44,399 nucleotides of DNA from Hyphomicrobiales bacterium (GCA_003140315.1 PLJS01000070.1:838-45236); one strand, 5' to 3'; shown: positions 25,405 through 34,550, counted from the stretch's first letter. The notes: a model not told the origin generated them from the sequence alone. Made by a program: numbers and translations.

Positions 25405-26382
25405 ATGAAGATCGTCGCGGTGAGTGAGTTCGGCGATCCGCTGCGCGTCGCGCGGTGCGTCGAGGTATCTGAGCCAGGCGAGCCCGGATCGGATGAGGTT
25501 CTGGTCCAGACCCTAGCATTTCCGATCCACCCGGCCGACCTGATGCTGATCCGCGGCAGCTATTTGCGGTTGCCGCCTCTGCCGTTCGTGCCCGGCATCG
25601 AGGCGGCTTGCCGGATTCTGCAAGTCGGAAGCGCCGTACGCGACCTCAAGCCGGGCGACCACGTCCTTTCGCTCCAGCGGCAGACCTGGACGGAGCGCAG
25701 ACTGCTCAAGAGTGACGAAGTCGTTTCACTCGGAAACGACATTGATCCATTGCAACTCGCGATGCTGTACCTCAATCCGCTCACCGCCTGGAGCATGTTG
25801 TCGAGGCCCGAAATCGCCGAAGCCAGGGGCGAGGGGGAAAAGTGGATCGTTCAGAACGCCAGCAACTCGTCGGTCGGCCTCTGGATCAACCGGCTGGCGC
25901 CGCACTTTCAGGTGAAGGTGGCGAATGTCGTGCGTCGGGCGGATGCGTTAAGTGCCGGCGACAACGTGATCGTGGACGGCCCTTCGCTGGCGCAGCGGTT
26001 GAAGTCGATCAGCGGGGGCGGGAGAGTCGTCGCGGCGCTAGACGCGGTCAGCGGCAGCGCGACCGGACGGCTGGCTGAATGCGTCATGCCGGGCGGCACT
26101 GTTTTCATATACGGAAACCTCGCGAACGAGCCGGTCATCGTGCCGAACGAGGAATACCTGTTTCGTGGAATTCACGTGACCGGATTTTCCGTCACCCGAA
26201 CAACTACTGGTATGAGCAAGGAAAATCTGGTTAAGCCTTTGGAGCTGTTCGGGCGTGAAGTTGTTCAGGGCTTTCGGCAGGAGATCGAGGCAACGTATCG
26301 GCTCGCCGACATCGCATCGGCCGTGGAACACGCGACACGCGAACGGCGCAAAGGCAAGATCTTGGTTACGGTTGGGCAGTAA
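25405..26382 (+). CDS. MDR-type oxidoreductase (2-enoyl reductase, MECR-like)
   Basis: A 325-residue medium-chain dehydrogenase/reductase without the zinc-binding cysteines, in the quinone reductase / enoyl thioester reductase branch. The segment PIHPADLMLIRGSY near residue 40, the NPLTAWSML motif near 125, and QNASNSSVGLWINRLA match mitochondrial-type trans-2-enoyl-CoA reductase. It would use NADPH to reduce an activated double bond. It lies 31 bases after the flavoprotein gene, which by contrast would make such a double bond, so the pair may work on different positions of the same molecule. Confidence 0.87.
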   Translation: MKIVAVSEFGDPLRVARCVEVSEPGEPGSDEVLVQTLAFPIHPADLMLIRGSYLRLPPLPFVPGIEAACRILQVGSAVRDLKPGDHVLSLQRQTWTERRLLKSDEVVSLGNDIDPLQLAMLYLNPLTAWSMLSRPEIAEARGEGEKWIVQNASNSSVGLWINRLAPHFQVKVANVVRRADALSAGDNVIVDGPSLAQRLKSISGGGRVVAALDAVSGSATGRLAECVMPGGTVFIYGNLANEPVIVPNEEYLFRGIHVTGFSVTRTTTGMSKENLVKPLELFGREVVQGFRQEIEATYRLADIASAVEHATRERRKGKILVTVGQ

Positions 26383-26444
26383 CGGGTGATTCTCAGGGTC
26401 TCGAGCGCTTCTGCGCCTTCGGGACCGGACCGACAGTGGCGGCG

Positions 26445-27140
26445 ATGGCGAATACGAAAATCAAAAACGAAGCATTGAGATCGAGCATCCTTGAGGCAGC
26501 CTCAAACCTGTTCATCGAGAAGGGGCTTGCAGGAACGAAGATCCAGGACATCGCGGGCGCGCTCGGCATCACGCGCACGAACGTCTACTACTATTACAAG
26601 AACAAGGAAGACATTCTCGAAAAGCTCACGCTGGATGTGACGAACCTCGCGAAGGAAGTCACGACTGCGGCGATCGGCGCGAAGGATCAAGATCCCCCAG
26701 CGATGCTGCGCTCTCTGGTCATCATGTATTCGAGTTTCGTTCTGAAGCAGCCGATATTGTTTCGCGTATCCGAGCGCAACGAGCAAAACCTCAAGGCGAA
26801 GGATCGCAGCAAGGTGACGAGAGCGCGCCGTTCGGTGCTGGACAATTTCCGCGCCGTGATCGAGCGCGGCGTCGTGTCCGGACACTTCCGCGGTATCGAT
26901 CCGGGTGTAACGGCCTTTTCGATCATCGGCATCTGCAACTGGTCGGCGTGGTGGTTTAGGCCCGGCGGCAAATACAAGGCGCAGGAGGTGGCCGAACAGA
27001 TCGCTGATCTTGTCGCGCATGCGGTGGAGCAGCCCGACCGTCAGTTGCGTGCTCGAAACAACGGCCGCGAGATCGTGAAGCGGATTCGCGGCGAGCTTGA
27101 ATATCTGGAGAACTTGATTCCCGAGAGGCCGGGCCGTTAG
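26445..27140 (+). CDS. TetR/AcrR family transcriptional regulator
   Basis: A 231-residue TetR-family regulator. The N-terminal DNA-binding domain is clear: ILEAASNLFIEKGLAGTKIQDIAGALGITRTNVYYYYKNKEDIL (about residues 15-58 in pieces), with the recognition helix ITRTNVYYYY. The C-terminal domain would bind a ligand such as an acyl-CoA; it resembles the KstR2/FadR-like group in layout, and the extra C-terminal tail is basic. The ATG at 26445 is taken over a GTG at 26436. As third gene of an operon that begins behind a TTGACA-N4-TGTCAA repeat it is likely autoregulated, and it is the best candidate to bind the four such repeats in the window. Confidence 0.9.
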   Translation: MANTKIKNEALRSSILEAASNLFIEKGLAGTKIQDIAGALGITRTNVYYYYKNKEDILEKLTLDVTNLAKEVTTAAIGAKDQDPPAMLRSLVIMYSSFVLKQPILFRVSERNEQNLKAKDRSKVTRARRSVLDNFRAVIERGVVSGHFRGIDPGVTAFSIIGICNWSAWWFRPGGKYKAQEVAEQIADLVAHAVEQPDRQLRARNNGREIVKRIRGELEYLENLIPERPGR

Positions 27141-27163
27141 CCTTGTCCGCGAGGCAATGAGGG

Positions 27164-27874
27164 TTACGTCGAGAACTCGGCAAGCATATTCTTCATGCGC
27201 GGGTTCTGGCTCATCTCCGCGCTCGTACCCGACGCCGTGATGTGGCCGCTCTCCATCAGATAGGCGCGATCCGCGTTCTCGAGCGCCAGCGAGACGTCCT
27301 GCTCCACCAGCAAGACGCTCATGCCGCCGCGCCGCAGCGTGTTGATGACCTCGACAATGCGGATGACCATCATGGGCGCGAGCCCCACCGAGGGCTCATC
27401 GAGGAGCAGCAGGCGCGGTCGCGCCATCAGCGCCCGCGCAATCGCGAGCATCTGTTGCTCGCCACCGGACATGCGGTCTGCGCGCTGGCTCTCGCGTTCG
27501 GCCAGAATCGGAAACAGCTCGAAAACATAGTCCATTTGCCGGCCAACTTCAGCGTGGCTGCTTAGCGTGTAGGCGCCAAGGACGAGGTTCTGCCGAACAG
27601 TCATCGGTGCGAAGAGCTGGCGTCCTTCGGGGACCTGGACCATCCCAAGCTTCATGATTTGGTCCGGTCGCAGCGCGTTCAGGTCGACGTCATTGAAGGT
27701 CAGCGAGCCGGCATTGATCCGGCGCAGCCCGGATAGCGTGCGCAGCAACGTCGACTTCCCGGCGCCATTGAGCCCCAGCAGCGTCACCACCTCCGCCGCG
27801 CCGACCTCGATCGTCACGCCGTGAAGGATCTCCGACCTGCCATAGCCAGAGTGAATGTCTTTGGCTTTCAGCAT
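27164..27874 (-). CDS. LivF-type ABC transporter ATPase, transporter B
   Basis: A 236-residue ATPase of the HAAT family. Walker A GLNGAGKST (34-42), the Q-loop VPEGRQ, signature MSGGEQQ, Walker B LLLLDEPSVGLAP and switch VEQDVSLAL are all present. Its ATG overlaps the LivG-type stop by one base. It ends the operon of transporter B and converges with the TetR gene 23 bases away; no terminator is visible. Sequence differs clearly from the transporter A ATPase, so the two systems are not a recent duplication. Confidence 0.92.
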   Translation of the reverse strand: MLKAKDIHSGYGRSEILHGVTIEVGAAEVVTLLGLNGAGKSTLLRTLSGLRRINAGSLTFNDVDLNALRPDQIMKLGMVQVPEGRQLFAPMTVRQNLVLGAYTLSSHAEVGRQMDYVFELFPILAERESQRADRMSGGEQQMLAIARALMARPRLLLLDEPSVGLAPMMVIRIVEVINTLRRGGMSVLLVEQDVSLALENADRAYLMESGHITASGTSAEMSQNPRMKNMLAEFST

Positions 27875-28638
27875 CAGCGGCCCTGGCCCAGATAAGCCTG
27901 CCGCACCTGCGGGTCTTGCGCGATCGTCGCGAACGGGCCATCCGCGATCTTGCGTCCGAGATGCAGAACGACGCAGCGGTCGCAAACCGCTTCGACCAGC
28001 CGCATGTTGTGCTCGACCAGGAGCACGGTCGTGCCTTCATCACGGATGCGACGGATAAGCGCCTGAAGCTGGCGTGCCTCTTCGGTATTCAACCCGGCGG
28101 CCGGCTCGTCGAGCAGCAGCAGCGCAGGCTCCGAGGCCAGGGCGCGCGCGATCTCCACCAGCCGCTGCTGCCCGTAGGAGAGCGTGTCGCAGTCGGCGCT
28201 GCTATCGATGTGCGACAGGCCGACTAGATCAAGCTTGTCGCGCGCATGCGCGGCGAATTCCTGCTCCTCGACGCCGACTGAGCGAAGGCCCGCCGCGATC
28301 TTGATCAGGTTGATGCTGCCGAGGCGATGCCGGCCCGACATCACATTGCCGAGCACCGGGAGTCCCGCAATCAGTTTGACGAGCTGAAACGTGCGCGCGA
28401 TGCCCTTGCGCGCCCGCGCATAGGCACGCGTGCGCGTGATCTCTTCATCGTCGAACCAGATTCTCCCTTTCCTGCCGTCATCGAGGCCTGACAGGAGATT
28501 GACCAGCGTCGATTTGCCGGCGCCGTTCGGCCCGATCAGACCGAGAATCTCACCTTTGCTTTGTTCGAACGTAACGTCCGATACCGCATCGAGGCGGCCG
28601 AACGATCGGCCGACATTGTCAACGCGAAGGAGCGGCAT
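27874..28638 (-). CDS. LivG-type ABC transporter ATPase, transporter B
   Basis: A 254-residue ATPase partner with Walker A GPNGAGKST (36-44), family signature LSYGQQR, Walker B LLLLDEPAAGLN and the H-loop VEHNMRLV. The start has a good AGGAG ribosome site that lies inside the upstream LivM-type gene; the two overlap by 20 bases. The C-terminal extension of LivG proteins (DGPFATIAQDPQVRQAYLG) is complete. Confidence 0.92.
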   Translation of the reverse strand: MPLLRVDNVGRSFGRLDAVSDVTFEQSKGEILGLIGPNGAGKSTLVNLLSGLDDGRKGRIWFDDEEITRTRAYARARKGIARTFQLVKLIAGLPVLGNVMSGRHRLGSINLIKIAAGLRSVGVEEQEFAAHARDKLDLVGLSHIDSSADCDTLSYGQQRLVEIARALASEPALLLLDEPAAGLNTEEARQLQALIRRIRDEGTTVLLVEHNMRLVEAVCDRCVVLHLGRKIADGPFATIAQDPQVRQAYLGQGR

Positions 28639-29590
28639 TGACCGGCTCCTTGCGCCAGCTCGAGGACGCGCTGCTGATCAGTCCGACGATGCCTTGCGGC
28701 ATGAACCGGAGAACGATCAGCAGAATGAATCCGTAGACCAGGACATGATATTCTTGGAACCGATGAAGCGCCTCGGGCAGCAGCGTCAGAATGATCGCGC
28801 CGACCACCGGGCCCAAAGGTGTGCCGCTTCCTCCGAGGACGACCATCACGACCGGTGAGATCGAAAGGCCAAGTCCGAAGAGAGCGGGCGTCACGAACAG
28901 ATTTTGCTGGGCGTAGAGCGCGCCGGCCAACGCGGCAAGCGCTCCGCTCAGTGCAAAGATCGCGAGTTTCGTGAGGACCGTGTTGACGCCGAGCGCCTGA
29001 GCGACGGCTTCATCCTCGCGAATAATCTGCAATGCCCGGCCGTATCGCGAGCGCACGAGATTGACGGAAAGCACGAACGCGATCGCCGTAGCGAACCAAA
29101 CGACGTAATAGTAGTTCCGGCTGAGCCGGATGCCGAACAGGCGCGCTGGATCGACCGAAATCCCCCACGGCCCGCCGGTGAGGTCGACCCACTGCAGCGC
29201 AAGCACCTGAATTGCAATGCCGAACGCAAGCGTGCCGAGCGCCAGATAGTGGCCGCGCAGACGCAAGAGCGGCAGCCCGATCAGCCCCGCGATCAGGGCC
29301 CCGAAAAGGATCGCCACGAGCAGCCCCGGAATAAGGCCGGTATAGGGTTGGACGAGCGCGAACGCGTAGCCGCCGATCGCGTAAAAGCCCGCATGGCCAA
29401 AGGAGATCTGGCCGCAATATCCGTACACGAGGTTGAGGCTGATCGCGAAGATGATCGAGATCGCGGCCGAGTTCATCACCTCGATCGGATAGTTTCCGAT
29501 CTTGAGGAACGGAACCCCCAACAGCGCCAATCCGATGAGCGTCCATACGAGGAACGGCCGCGTTCGGCGCGGCGATGCGGCCGCGCTCAT
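28619..29590 (-). CDS. LivM-type permease, transporter B
   Basis: A 323-residue inner-membrane permease with about eight to nine hydrophobic segments and the conserved loop VYGYCGQISFGHAGFYAIGGY near residue 55. The coupling region is VVLGGSGTPLGPVVGA. The ATG at 29590 overlaps the LivH-type stop by 4 bases (ATGA). It ends in a Ser/Lys-rich tail that overlaps the LivG start. Together with the LivH-type protein it forms the channel. Confidence 0.9.
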   Translation of the reverse strand: MSAAASPRRTRPFLVWTLIGLALLGVPFLKIGNYPIEVMNSAAISIIFAISLNLVYGYCGQISFGHAGFYAIGGYAFALVQPYTGLIPGLLVAILFGALIAGLIGLPLLRLRGHYLALGTLAFGIAIQVLALQWVDLTGGPWGISVDPARLFGIRLSRNYYYVVWFATAIAFVLSVNLVRSRYGRALQIIREDEAVAQALGVNTVLTKLAIFALSGALAALAGALYAQQNLFVTPALFGLGLSISPVVMVVLGGSGTPLGPVVGAIILTLLPEALHRFQEYHVLVYGFILLIVLRFMPQGIVGLISSASSSWRKEPVNAAPSR

Positions 29591-30456
29591 CGATTGTCTC
29601 CAAACAACCCGTTCGGACGGGCCAGCAGGACAGTCATCATGAGGCCGAGCGTGATCACTTCGTTCAGGGACGAGGACACGTAGCCGGAAATCAGCGTCTC
29701 GCACACGCCGACGACGAGACCTCCGAGCAGCGCGAACGACGGATTGCTCATGCCGCCGACGATCGATGCGATGAACCCCTTCACCGCCATGTTGATGCCC
29801 ATGTAGGGCGAAGCCGCGATGATCGGTGCGATCAGTGCGCCGGCGAGCGTGGCGATGGCTGCACTCAAGCCGAACGTCATGATCATCACGCTTGAAACGC
29901 GGATACCGACGAGCTGCGCGGCGATCGGGTTGTAGCCGGTCGCCAGGATGGTCATGCCGATGGTTGTGCGCGTCAGGAACAGCCAAAGCGCGATCGCCAC
30001 GACAGCGGTGACGACGATGACGGCGAGACTCTGCGGAAGGATGCTGAACTCGCCGAGCCGCAACGCGTCATTGCCGAACTGGCTTGGAATGCCCAGCTGA
30101 CGCACGCCGGCGACGATCGCCGCGAGATTGCTGATGATGATCGCGGCGGCGATGGTCGCCATCACCTGATTGATCAGCGGCGCGCCCGAGCGCTGCATTG
30201 GGGCGACGAAGATTTGCTGGTAGAGGGCTCCGACGATCGCGCCGCACAGAATGATGAGCGGGAATGCGACATAACCGGGGAGGGCGAGCGTGCCAAAGAA
30301 CAGGACGGCAAACATTGCGCCGAGCATGACGAATTCGCCCTGCCCGAAATTTGGCAGCTTGGTCGCATTATAGATGAGCGTGAAGGTGAGACCGATCAGT
30401 CCATAGATCGAGCCGGTCGTCGCGCCCGCGATCAGGAGTTGGACGAAGTCGGACAT
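29587..30456 (-). CDS. LivH-type permease, transporter B
   Basis: A 289-residue inner-membrane permease. The family loop IYNATKLPNFGQGEFVMLGAMF is near residue 28 and the C-terminal coupling region is GFIASIVGGMSNPSFALLGG. The end ARPNGLFGDNR is typical of LivH. A weak ribosome site and a 69-base gap with a GC hairpin separate it from the binding-protein gene, which may allow the binding protein to be made in excess. Confidence 0.9.
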   Translation of the reverse strand: MSDFVQLLIAGATTGSIYGLIGLTFTLIYNATKLPNFGQGEFVMLGAMFAVLFFGTLALPGYVAFPLIILCGAIVGALYQQIFVAPMQRSGAPLINQVMATIAAAIIISNLAAIVAGVRQLGIPSQFGNDALRLGEFSILPQSLAVIVVTAVVAIALWLFLTRTTIGMTILATGYNPIAAQLVGIRVSSVMIMTFGLSAAIATLAGALIAPIIAASPYMGINMAVKGFIASIVGGMSNPSFALLGGLVVGVCETLISGYVSSSLNEVITLGLMMTVLLARPNGLFGDNR

Positions 30457-30489
30457 AAATCCGTGACGCCAGCCGATGACGCGAGTTGG

Positions 30490-30514
30490 GCCCGGCTGCT
30501 GCTGGCCGCCGGGC
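30490..30514 (-). other. Intercistronic hairpin after the binding-protein gene
   Basis: A perfect 7-bp stem GCCCGGC / GCCGGGC with an 11-base loop lies 12 bases after the stop of the transporter B binding-protein gene and before the permease gene. No T-run follows on the minus strand, so it is probably an mRNA-stabilising stem. Confidence 0.4.
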
Positions 30515-30525
30515 GATCCTTGATA

Positions 30526-31677
30526 TCACTTCTTGTAATCGGTGTATTTGCCGTCTTTCACCTGACGGATCACCACGACCGACTCGACCGAGCCCGTCGG
30601 ACCATCGTGCTTCTGCGCCGTGAAGGAATAAGAGTGACCGGGACCGCCCGCGATTGCCGGGAAATTCGAGATTCCCTCGAGCGCATCGCGGAAACCCTTG
30701 CGATCGAGCGTTTTGGCGGTCTTGACCGCCTGCGCAAGGATCCCGGCGCCGTCATAGCCGATGGCCGGGAATGCATTGATGGGATCATAGTTGAACCGCG
30801 CCTTGAACTTCTTCGCGAAATCCTGCGATTCGGGACGGGTCTCGGTGTAGTTGTCGGTGAAGACAAACCCTTCGACCGCCGGGCCGCCGATATCGAGGAA
30901 GACCGGCATGGCGAGGCCGCGATTGCCGATCACCGGCGCACTGAATCCGATCTGCTTCATCGTCTTGCCGAAGAGTGCCGCCTCGGGGCCGTATCCGTAG
31001 AAAACGACGGCATCGGGCGCCGCGCGGCGGATGTTGAGCGATTGCGCGGTCACGTCGGTCGCGTTAACGATGACGTTCTCATCCGAAACGATCTCGATAC
31101 CGAGCCCGTCGAGCTTCGGCTTGAGATAGGCGATCGCTTCTTTGCCGACCGTGCCTGAGTCTTTGAGGACGGCGATCCGCTTCGCGCCACTGTCCTTCAG
31201 AAAAGTCACGATGCGGGCGATCTCGTCGTCGAAGTTCGCGCTGACACGGAAGGTCCAGGGATTGAGCGGCCGGGTGACCACCGGCGCCTGCGCCAGAAAC
31301 ACCAGGTGGGGAATTTCCTGATCCTGCGTGATCTTCAGCGTCGCGAGCGTTGCGCCCGTGGTCGTCGCCGACGCAATTGCGAGCACGCCGTCCGAGTCGA
31401 TCATCTTGCGCACGCCGCTCACCGCGCGGGCCGGGTTCGACTCATCGTCGAAAATGACAAGTTCGATCTTCTTTCCGTTCACGCCGCCGGCCGCATTGAG
31501 CGCGTCGATCATCAGCAGCGCGCCGTCGCGCGTCGGGCGTCCGAGATCGGCTGCCGGCCCAGTGAGCGCGGCGACGAAGCCGATCTTGACGGTGTCCTGC
31601 GCGAACGATGGCGCAGCCAGCGAAAGCGCGGCCGCGCCCAGCAAGCAGCTCAGCATGATCCGTCTGGTGAAGCGCAT
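30526..31677 (-). CDS. Periplasmic binding protein, LIV type (transporter B)
   Basis: A 383-residue PBP type 1 solute-binding protein. Signal peptide residues 1-26 (twin Arg start, then LLGAAALSLAAPSFAQ), then VKIGFVAALTGPAADLGRP, the typical family opening. Later landmarks are NPWTFRVSANFDDE, VFYGYGPEAALFG and FPAIGYDGAGILAQA. GGGAGG precedes the ATG. It begins the five-gene operon for transporter B behind its own promoter with a candidate TetR operator. The ligand is unknown; related proteins in aromatic-degrading Rhizobiales bind aromatic acids. Confidence 0.92.
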   Translation of the reverse strand: MRFTRRIMLSCLLGAAALSLAAPSFAQDTVKIGFVAALTGPAADLGRPTRDGALLMIDALNAAGGVNGKKIELVIFDDESNPARAVSGVRKMIDSDGVLAIASATTTGATLATLKITQDQEIPHLVFLAQAPVVTRPLNPWTFRVSANFDDEIARIVTFLKDSGAKRIAVLKDSGTVGKEAIAYLKPKLDGLGIEIVSDENVIVNATDVTAQSLNIRRAAPDAVVFYGYGPEAALFGKTMKQIGFSAPVIGNRGLAMPVFLDIGGPAVEGFVFTDNYTETRPESQDFAKKFKARFNYDPINAFPAIGYDGAGILAQAVKTAKTLDRKGFRDALEGISNFPAIAGGPGHSYSFTAQKHDGPTGSVESVVVIRQVKDGKYTDYKK

Positions 31678-31724
31678 GACGTCCTCCCTGGCCGAAACTT
31701 CGGTTTCTTCAGTCTGCGGATTTT

Positions 31725-31762
31725 ATTTTACACTAAAGGCACAAAGTCGACAAAGATGTCAA
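31725..31762 (-). promoter_or_regulatory. Promoter and operator for transporter B
   Basis: On the minus strand TAAAAT (31725-31730) lies 17 bases from TTGTCG (31748-31753). The -35-like box is inside TCGACA-AAGA-TGTCAA (31747-31762), a near-perfect copy of the repeat found at 23563 and 36050. The spacing of repeat to -10 box (16 bases) is the same as at 23541-23578. Confidence 0.6.
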
Positions 31763-31800
31763 CAAACGGGCGACGACCGCGCCCTATGGTTGGAAGCTTC

Positions 31801-32712
31801 CTATCGCCCGGCCACCCTTAGCTGCGCGTAGCGGTCGATCATCATCTTCAGGCCGGCGTCCAAAGGTGTGCGCGTGATGTTGGTGATCGCGGCGCGGATG
31901 TCGTTCAGCTTTGCGGGCATCTGGATCGGAAGGAGCGGGCCTGCGGCGCTCAGCCGTGCGCCGGCCACATGGCGCTGGATGATCGTGACGATGTCTTCAA
32001 CCAGGGCAGTCGACCCGGGAATGTCGAAGACCGAAGCGCCGCTGCGCCCTTTGCCAAGCTCCGCGGCCGCCTCGACGAACGCGGAGGCGACATCGTCGAC
32101 GTAGACGAAGTCCGCCGGACCGGTGAACGGGATGACGTATTCGCGCTGCTCCACGGCGGCACGGCAGGCGAGCGCCGGCCCCGCCGTCAGGCCGACTTCC
32201 CGGCCCATGCCGTAGACGACATAGGGCCGCAGCCCGATGCTGGCGACGCGGTGGTCCGTCCAATAAGCGCGTGCGGAGCCCTCACCGGCAAGCTTGAACG
32301 CGCCGTAGTGCGTATCGGGGTGTGGATGGTCGCGCAGATCGGACGCATAAACGGCCGCGCTGCTCATGTAGAGCACGCCCTTCAGTCCGTGCCGCCGTGC
32401 GGCTTCGAACATGTTCAGCGTTCCGATCACATTGACCCCCGCGGCGCGGATCGGATCGGCGGCACAGGCGGGGGTCAGCAGGGCGGCGAGATGGATGATC
32501 GCGTCGCACCCCTTGACCGCATCCATCACGGCAGGTCCGTCGGATACGCTGCCGACTCGCCATTCGAGCCGTCGATCGGATTCCGACTTCGGTTCAAGCA
32601 GGGGATTCTTGGCAGCGACGTCGAGAACGCGCACGCTGTCATCGCGAGCGAGCAATCGGCGGATGATCGACGCGCCGATGAAGCCCGCTCCGCCCGTCAG
32701 CAAGATGCGCAT
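31801..32712 (-). CDS. NAD-dependent epimerase/dehydratase family protein
   Basis: A 303-residue extended SDR. The N-terminal cofactor motif TGGAGFIG is at residues 6-13, with VLDVAAKNP at the end of strand 2. The catalytic set is MSSAAVY followed by Y-x3-K in HYGAFK. A downstream DFVYVDDVASAFVEAA segment is typical. The ATG at 32712 is preferred to a TTG at 32718. Such proteins act on sugars but also on ring alcohols and ketones. It is last in a minus-strand group with a SnoaL-like gene, a binding protein and a flavoprotein, so a catabolic redox step is likelier than sugar metabolism; that is an inference. Confidence 0.85.
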   Translation of the reverse strand: MRILLTGGAGFIGASIIRRLLARDDSVRVLDVAAKNPLLEPKSESDRRLEWRVGSVSDGPAVMDAVKGCDAIIHLAALLTPACAADPIRAAGVNVIGTLNMFEAARRHGLKGVLYMSSAAVYASDLRDHPHPDTHYGAFKLAGEGSARAYWTDHRVASIGLRPYVVYGMGREVGLTAGPALACRAAVEQREYVIPFTGPADFVYVDDVASAFVEAAAELGKGRSGASVFDIPGSTALVEDIVTIIQRHVAGARLSAAGPLLPIQMPAKLNDIRAAITNITRTPLDAGLKMMIDRYAQLRVAGR

Positions 32713-32721
32713 GATCAAAGC

Positions 32722-33297
32722 CTATGAAAGCGCCGCGATATCCGCGCGCATGGAGTACACTGCATCCTCACGATCCCGCCTCGTCCAGGCCCATGATGGA
32801 TTTTCCGCCATTCCGACGAACGGAGCGGCATTGATCGACTCGAACACGACAATACGCCGCGCGGTCTTCCACTCCCGGGAGCGGCGCTCGAACAAATCCA
32901 CATAGCGGCCCAGCATCTTGATTTCGATCGCGGCCTGCGGATCGGCAGCACCACCACCCAGCAACATCTTCAATGACTCGCTTGCCGCGGGCCCCATCCT
33001 CTGGGAGTTCGAAAAGTAGGTTTCGACGAAAGCCCTATCCGGCCCGAAGAACTCGATCAGGCAGTTGCCCAGAAAGTGCATTGAGCGATCGATCGCCGCA
33101 TGCCGGCGGCTGACCCATTCGATGAATCCATCGACGCCGCCTTTGTAGTCGCCGTGATCGTCCCACGCGTCGGCGTGATAGGTCGAGCGAACGAGCTCCC
33201 AATCGCGCCGATCGACGCCGCGCGCGAAACGGCACAAGGCGTCGCGAATGCGTTCACGGTCCAAAAGGAAAGCGGTATCTGAGCGAGCGTTGTCCAA
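32722..33297 (-). CDS. SnoaL-like / NTF2-fold protein
   Basis: A 191-residue protein with an NTF2-like (SnoaL_4) fold: DRERIRDALCRFARGVDRRDW near residue 12, the YHADAWDDHGDYKGG turn, then HFLGNCLIEFFGPDRAFVETYF. Members act as small isomerases, hydratases or dioxygenase-like beta subunits. The TTG at 33297 was chosen because AAAGGA lies about 8 bases upstream and it clears the preceding gene; an ATG at 33357 would overlap that gene by 25 bases. It is followed after 9 bases by the epimerase gene. The reaction cannot be told from sequence. Confidence 0.78.
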   Translation of the reverse strand: MDNARSDTAFLLDRERIRDALCRFARGVDRRDWELVRSTYHADAWDDHGDYKGGVDGFIEWVSRRHAAIDRSMHFLGNCLIEFFGPDRAFVETYFSNSQRMGPAASESLKMLLGGGAADPQAAIEIKMLGRYVDLFERRSREWKTARRIVVFESINAAPFVGMAENPSWAWTRRDREDAVYSMRADIAALS

Positions 33298-33332
33298 AGT
33301 GCCGATCCTTTCTTTCGCGAAGTGCCGCAATG

Positions 33333-34550
33333 CTACTTGGCGGTGACAAAGGGACATTCACTCTCGGCGACCGGACGCGGCGCTGCATCCTCCGCCGACA
33401 GAGCCTGTACGACTTTCAAATAGTCCCAATCATACTTGCTCTCTCCCGGTGTCTTGACTTCGTAGACCGTTCGCTCGCGCAGCACGCTGCCGTTCTCGCG
33501 TAGCTTGCCGTTCTGCGTCATAAAATCATTGATCGGAATCTCGCGCATCTTCCCGATGACCTTCTCTGCATCCTTCGTTCCGGCGCCATTCACGGCTTTG
33601 AAGTAATGCATGAGCGACGTGTACACGCCGGCCTGCGAGTCGGTCGGCATCTTCTTCATCTTGTCGAAGAAGCGGCGGCTGAAGGCCCGCGTCCCATCGT
33701 TGGCGTCCCAATAGAACGGACTGCCGAAGCGCACGCCCTTCGCGGTCTTGAGTCCGAGCGCGTGAATATCCGTGATGTAGATGATCGGCACCGCAATCAC
33801 CTGGCCGCCGGCCGTGATGCCGAACTCGTTGGCCTGTTTGATCGTATTGATCATGTCATTGCCGACATTTGCGAGGCCGATCACCTTGGCGTGCGACGCC
33901 TGAGCGGCCAGCAGAAACGATGCGAAATCGTGCGTATTCACAGGATGCCGGACGGAGCCGATCACAGTCCCGCCCGCGGCCCTCACGAAGGCGCTTGTGT
34001 CAGCCTGCAGAGCGTGGCCCCCGGCATAGTCCGCCGTGATGAAGAACCAGGTATCGCCGCCGGCGCGGACCGTCCCGGTCGTCGCCGCCTTGGCGTAGGT
34101 GTAGGTGTCCATCGTCCATGTCATGCCGGTCGGCGAGCAACTCTTGCCGGTCAACACGGAGCTGCCGGCCGCCACAATGCTGATCTTTTGTCGCTCGCGC
34201 GCGATGTCCTGCACCGCCAGACCCACCGCCGAGTTGACCATGTCGGCGATCACGTCGACGCCATCGGCGTCGAGCCACCTGCGCGCGATCCCGGCGGCTA
34301 CATCGGGCTTGTTGAGATGATCCGCCGACACCACTTCGATCGCCATGTTCGGGAATAGCGCTTTTGCGTCCTCCACGGCGAGTTGCGCGGCCGTCAGCGA
34401 GCCCGGCCCGTAGGCATCCGCATAAGGTCCCGACATGTCGCTTAGGATTCCGATCTTCACGGAGATCGGTGCGTTCTGCGCGTGCGCCGGGGCCGCGACC
34501 GCGAAGGCAAACAGCGCGGCGATCAGCGGTCGCCATGAAGCCCGGATCAT
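33333..34550 (-). CDS. LIV-type periplasmic binding protein, orphan (copy 1)
   Basis: A 405-residue PBP type 1 protein without adjacent permease genes. Signal peptide 1-24 (RPLIAALFAFAVAAPAHAQ), then VKIGILSDMSGPYADAYGPG. Striking conserved stretches shared with the copy at 36144 are CSPTG, TWTMDTYTY, DTWFFIT-DYAGGH, DIHALGL, INDFMTQNGKLRENGSV. GGGAGA precedes the ATG. It follows the flavoprotein at 34596-35981 by 45 bases. It may feed transporter A or B or an unlinked permease; that is inference. Confidence 0.9.
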   Translation of the reverse strand: MIRASWRPLIAALFAFAVAAPAHAQNAPISVKIGILSDMSGPYADAYGPGSLTAAQLAVEDAKALFPNMAIEVVSADHLNKPDVAAGIARRWLDADGVDVIADMVNSAVGLAVQDIARERQKISIVAAGSSVLTGKSCSPTGMTWTMDTYTYAKAATTGTVRAGGDTWFFITADYAGGHALQADTSAFVRAAGGTVIGSVRHPVNTHDFASFLLAAQASHAKVIGLANVGNDMINTIKQANEFGITAGGQVIAVPIIYITDIHALGLKTAKGVRFGSPFYWDANDGTRAFSRRFFDKMKKMPTDSQAGVYTSLMHYFKAVNGAGTKDAEKVIGKMREIPINDFMTQNGKLRENGSVLRERTVYEVKTPGESKYDWDYLKVVQALSAEDAAPRPVAESECPFVTAK

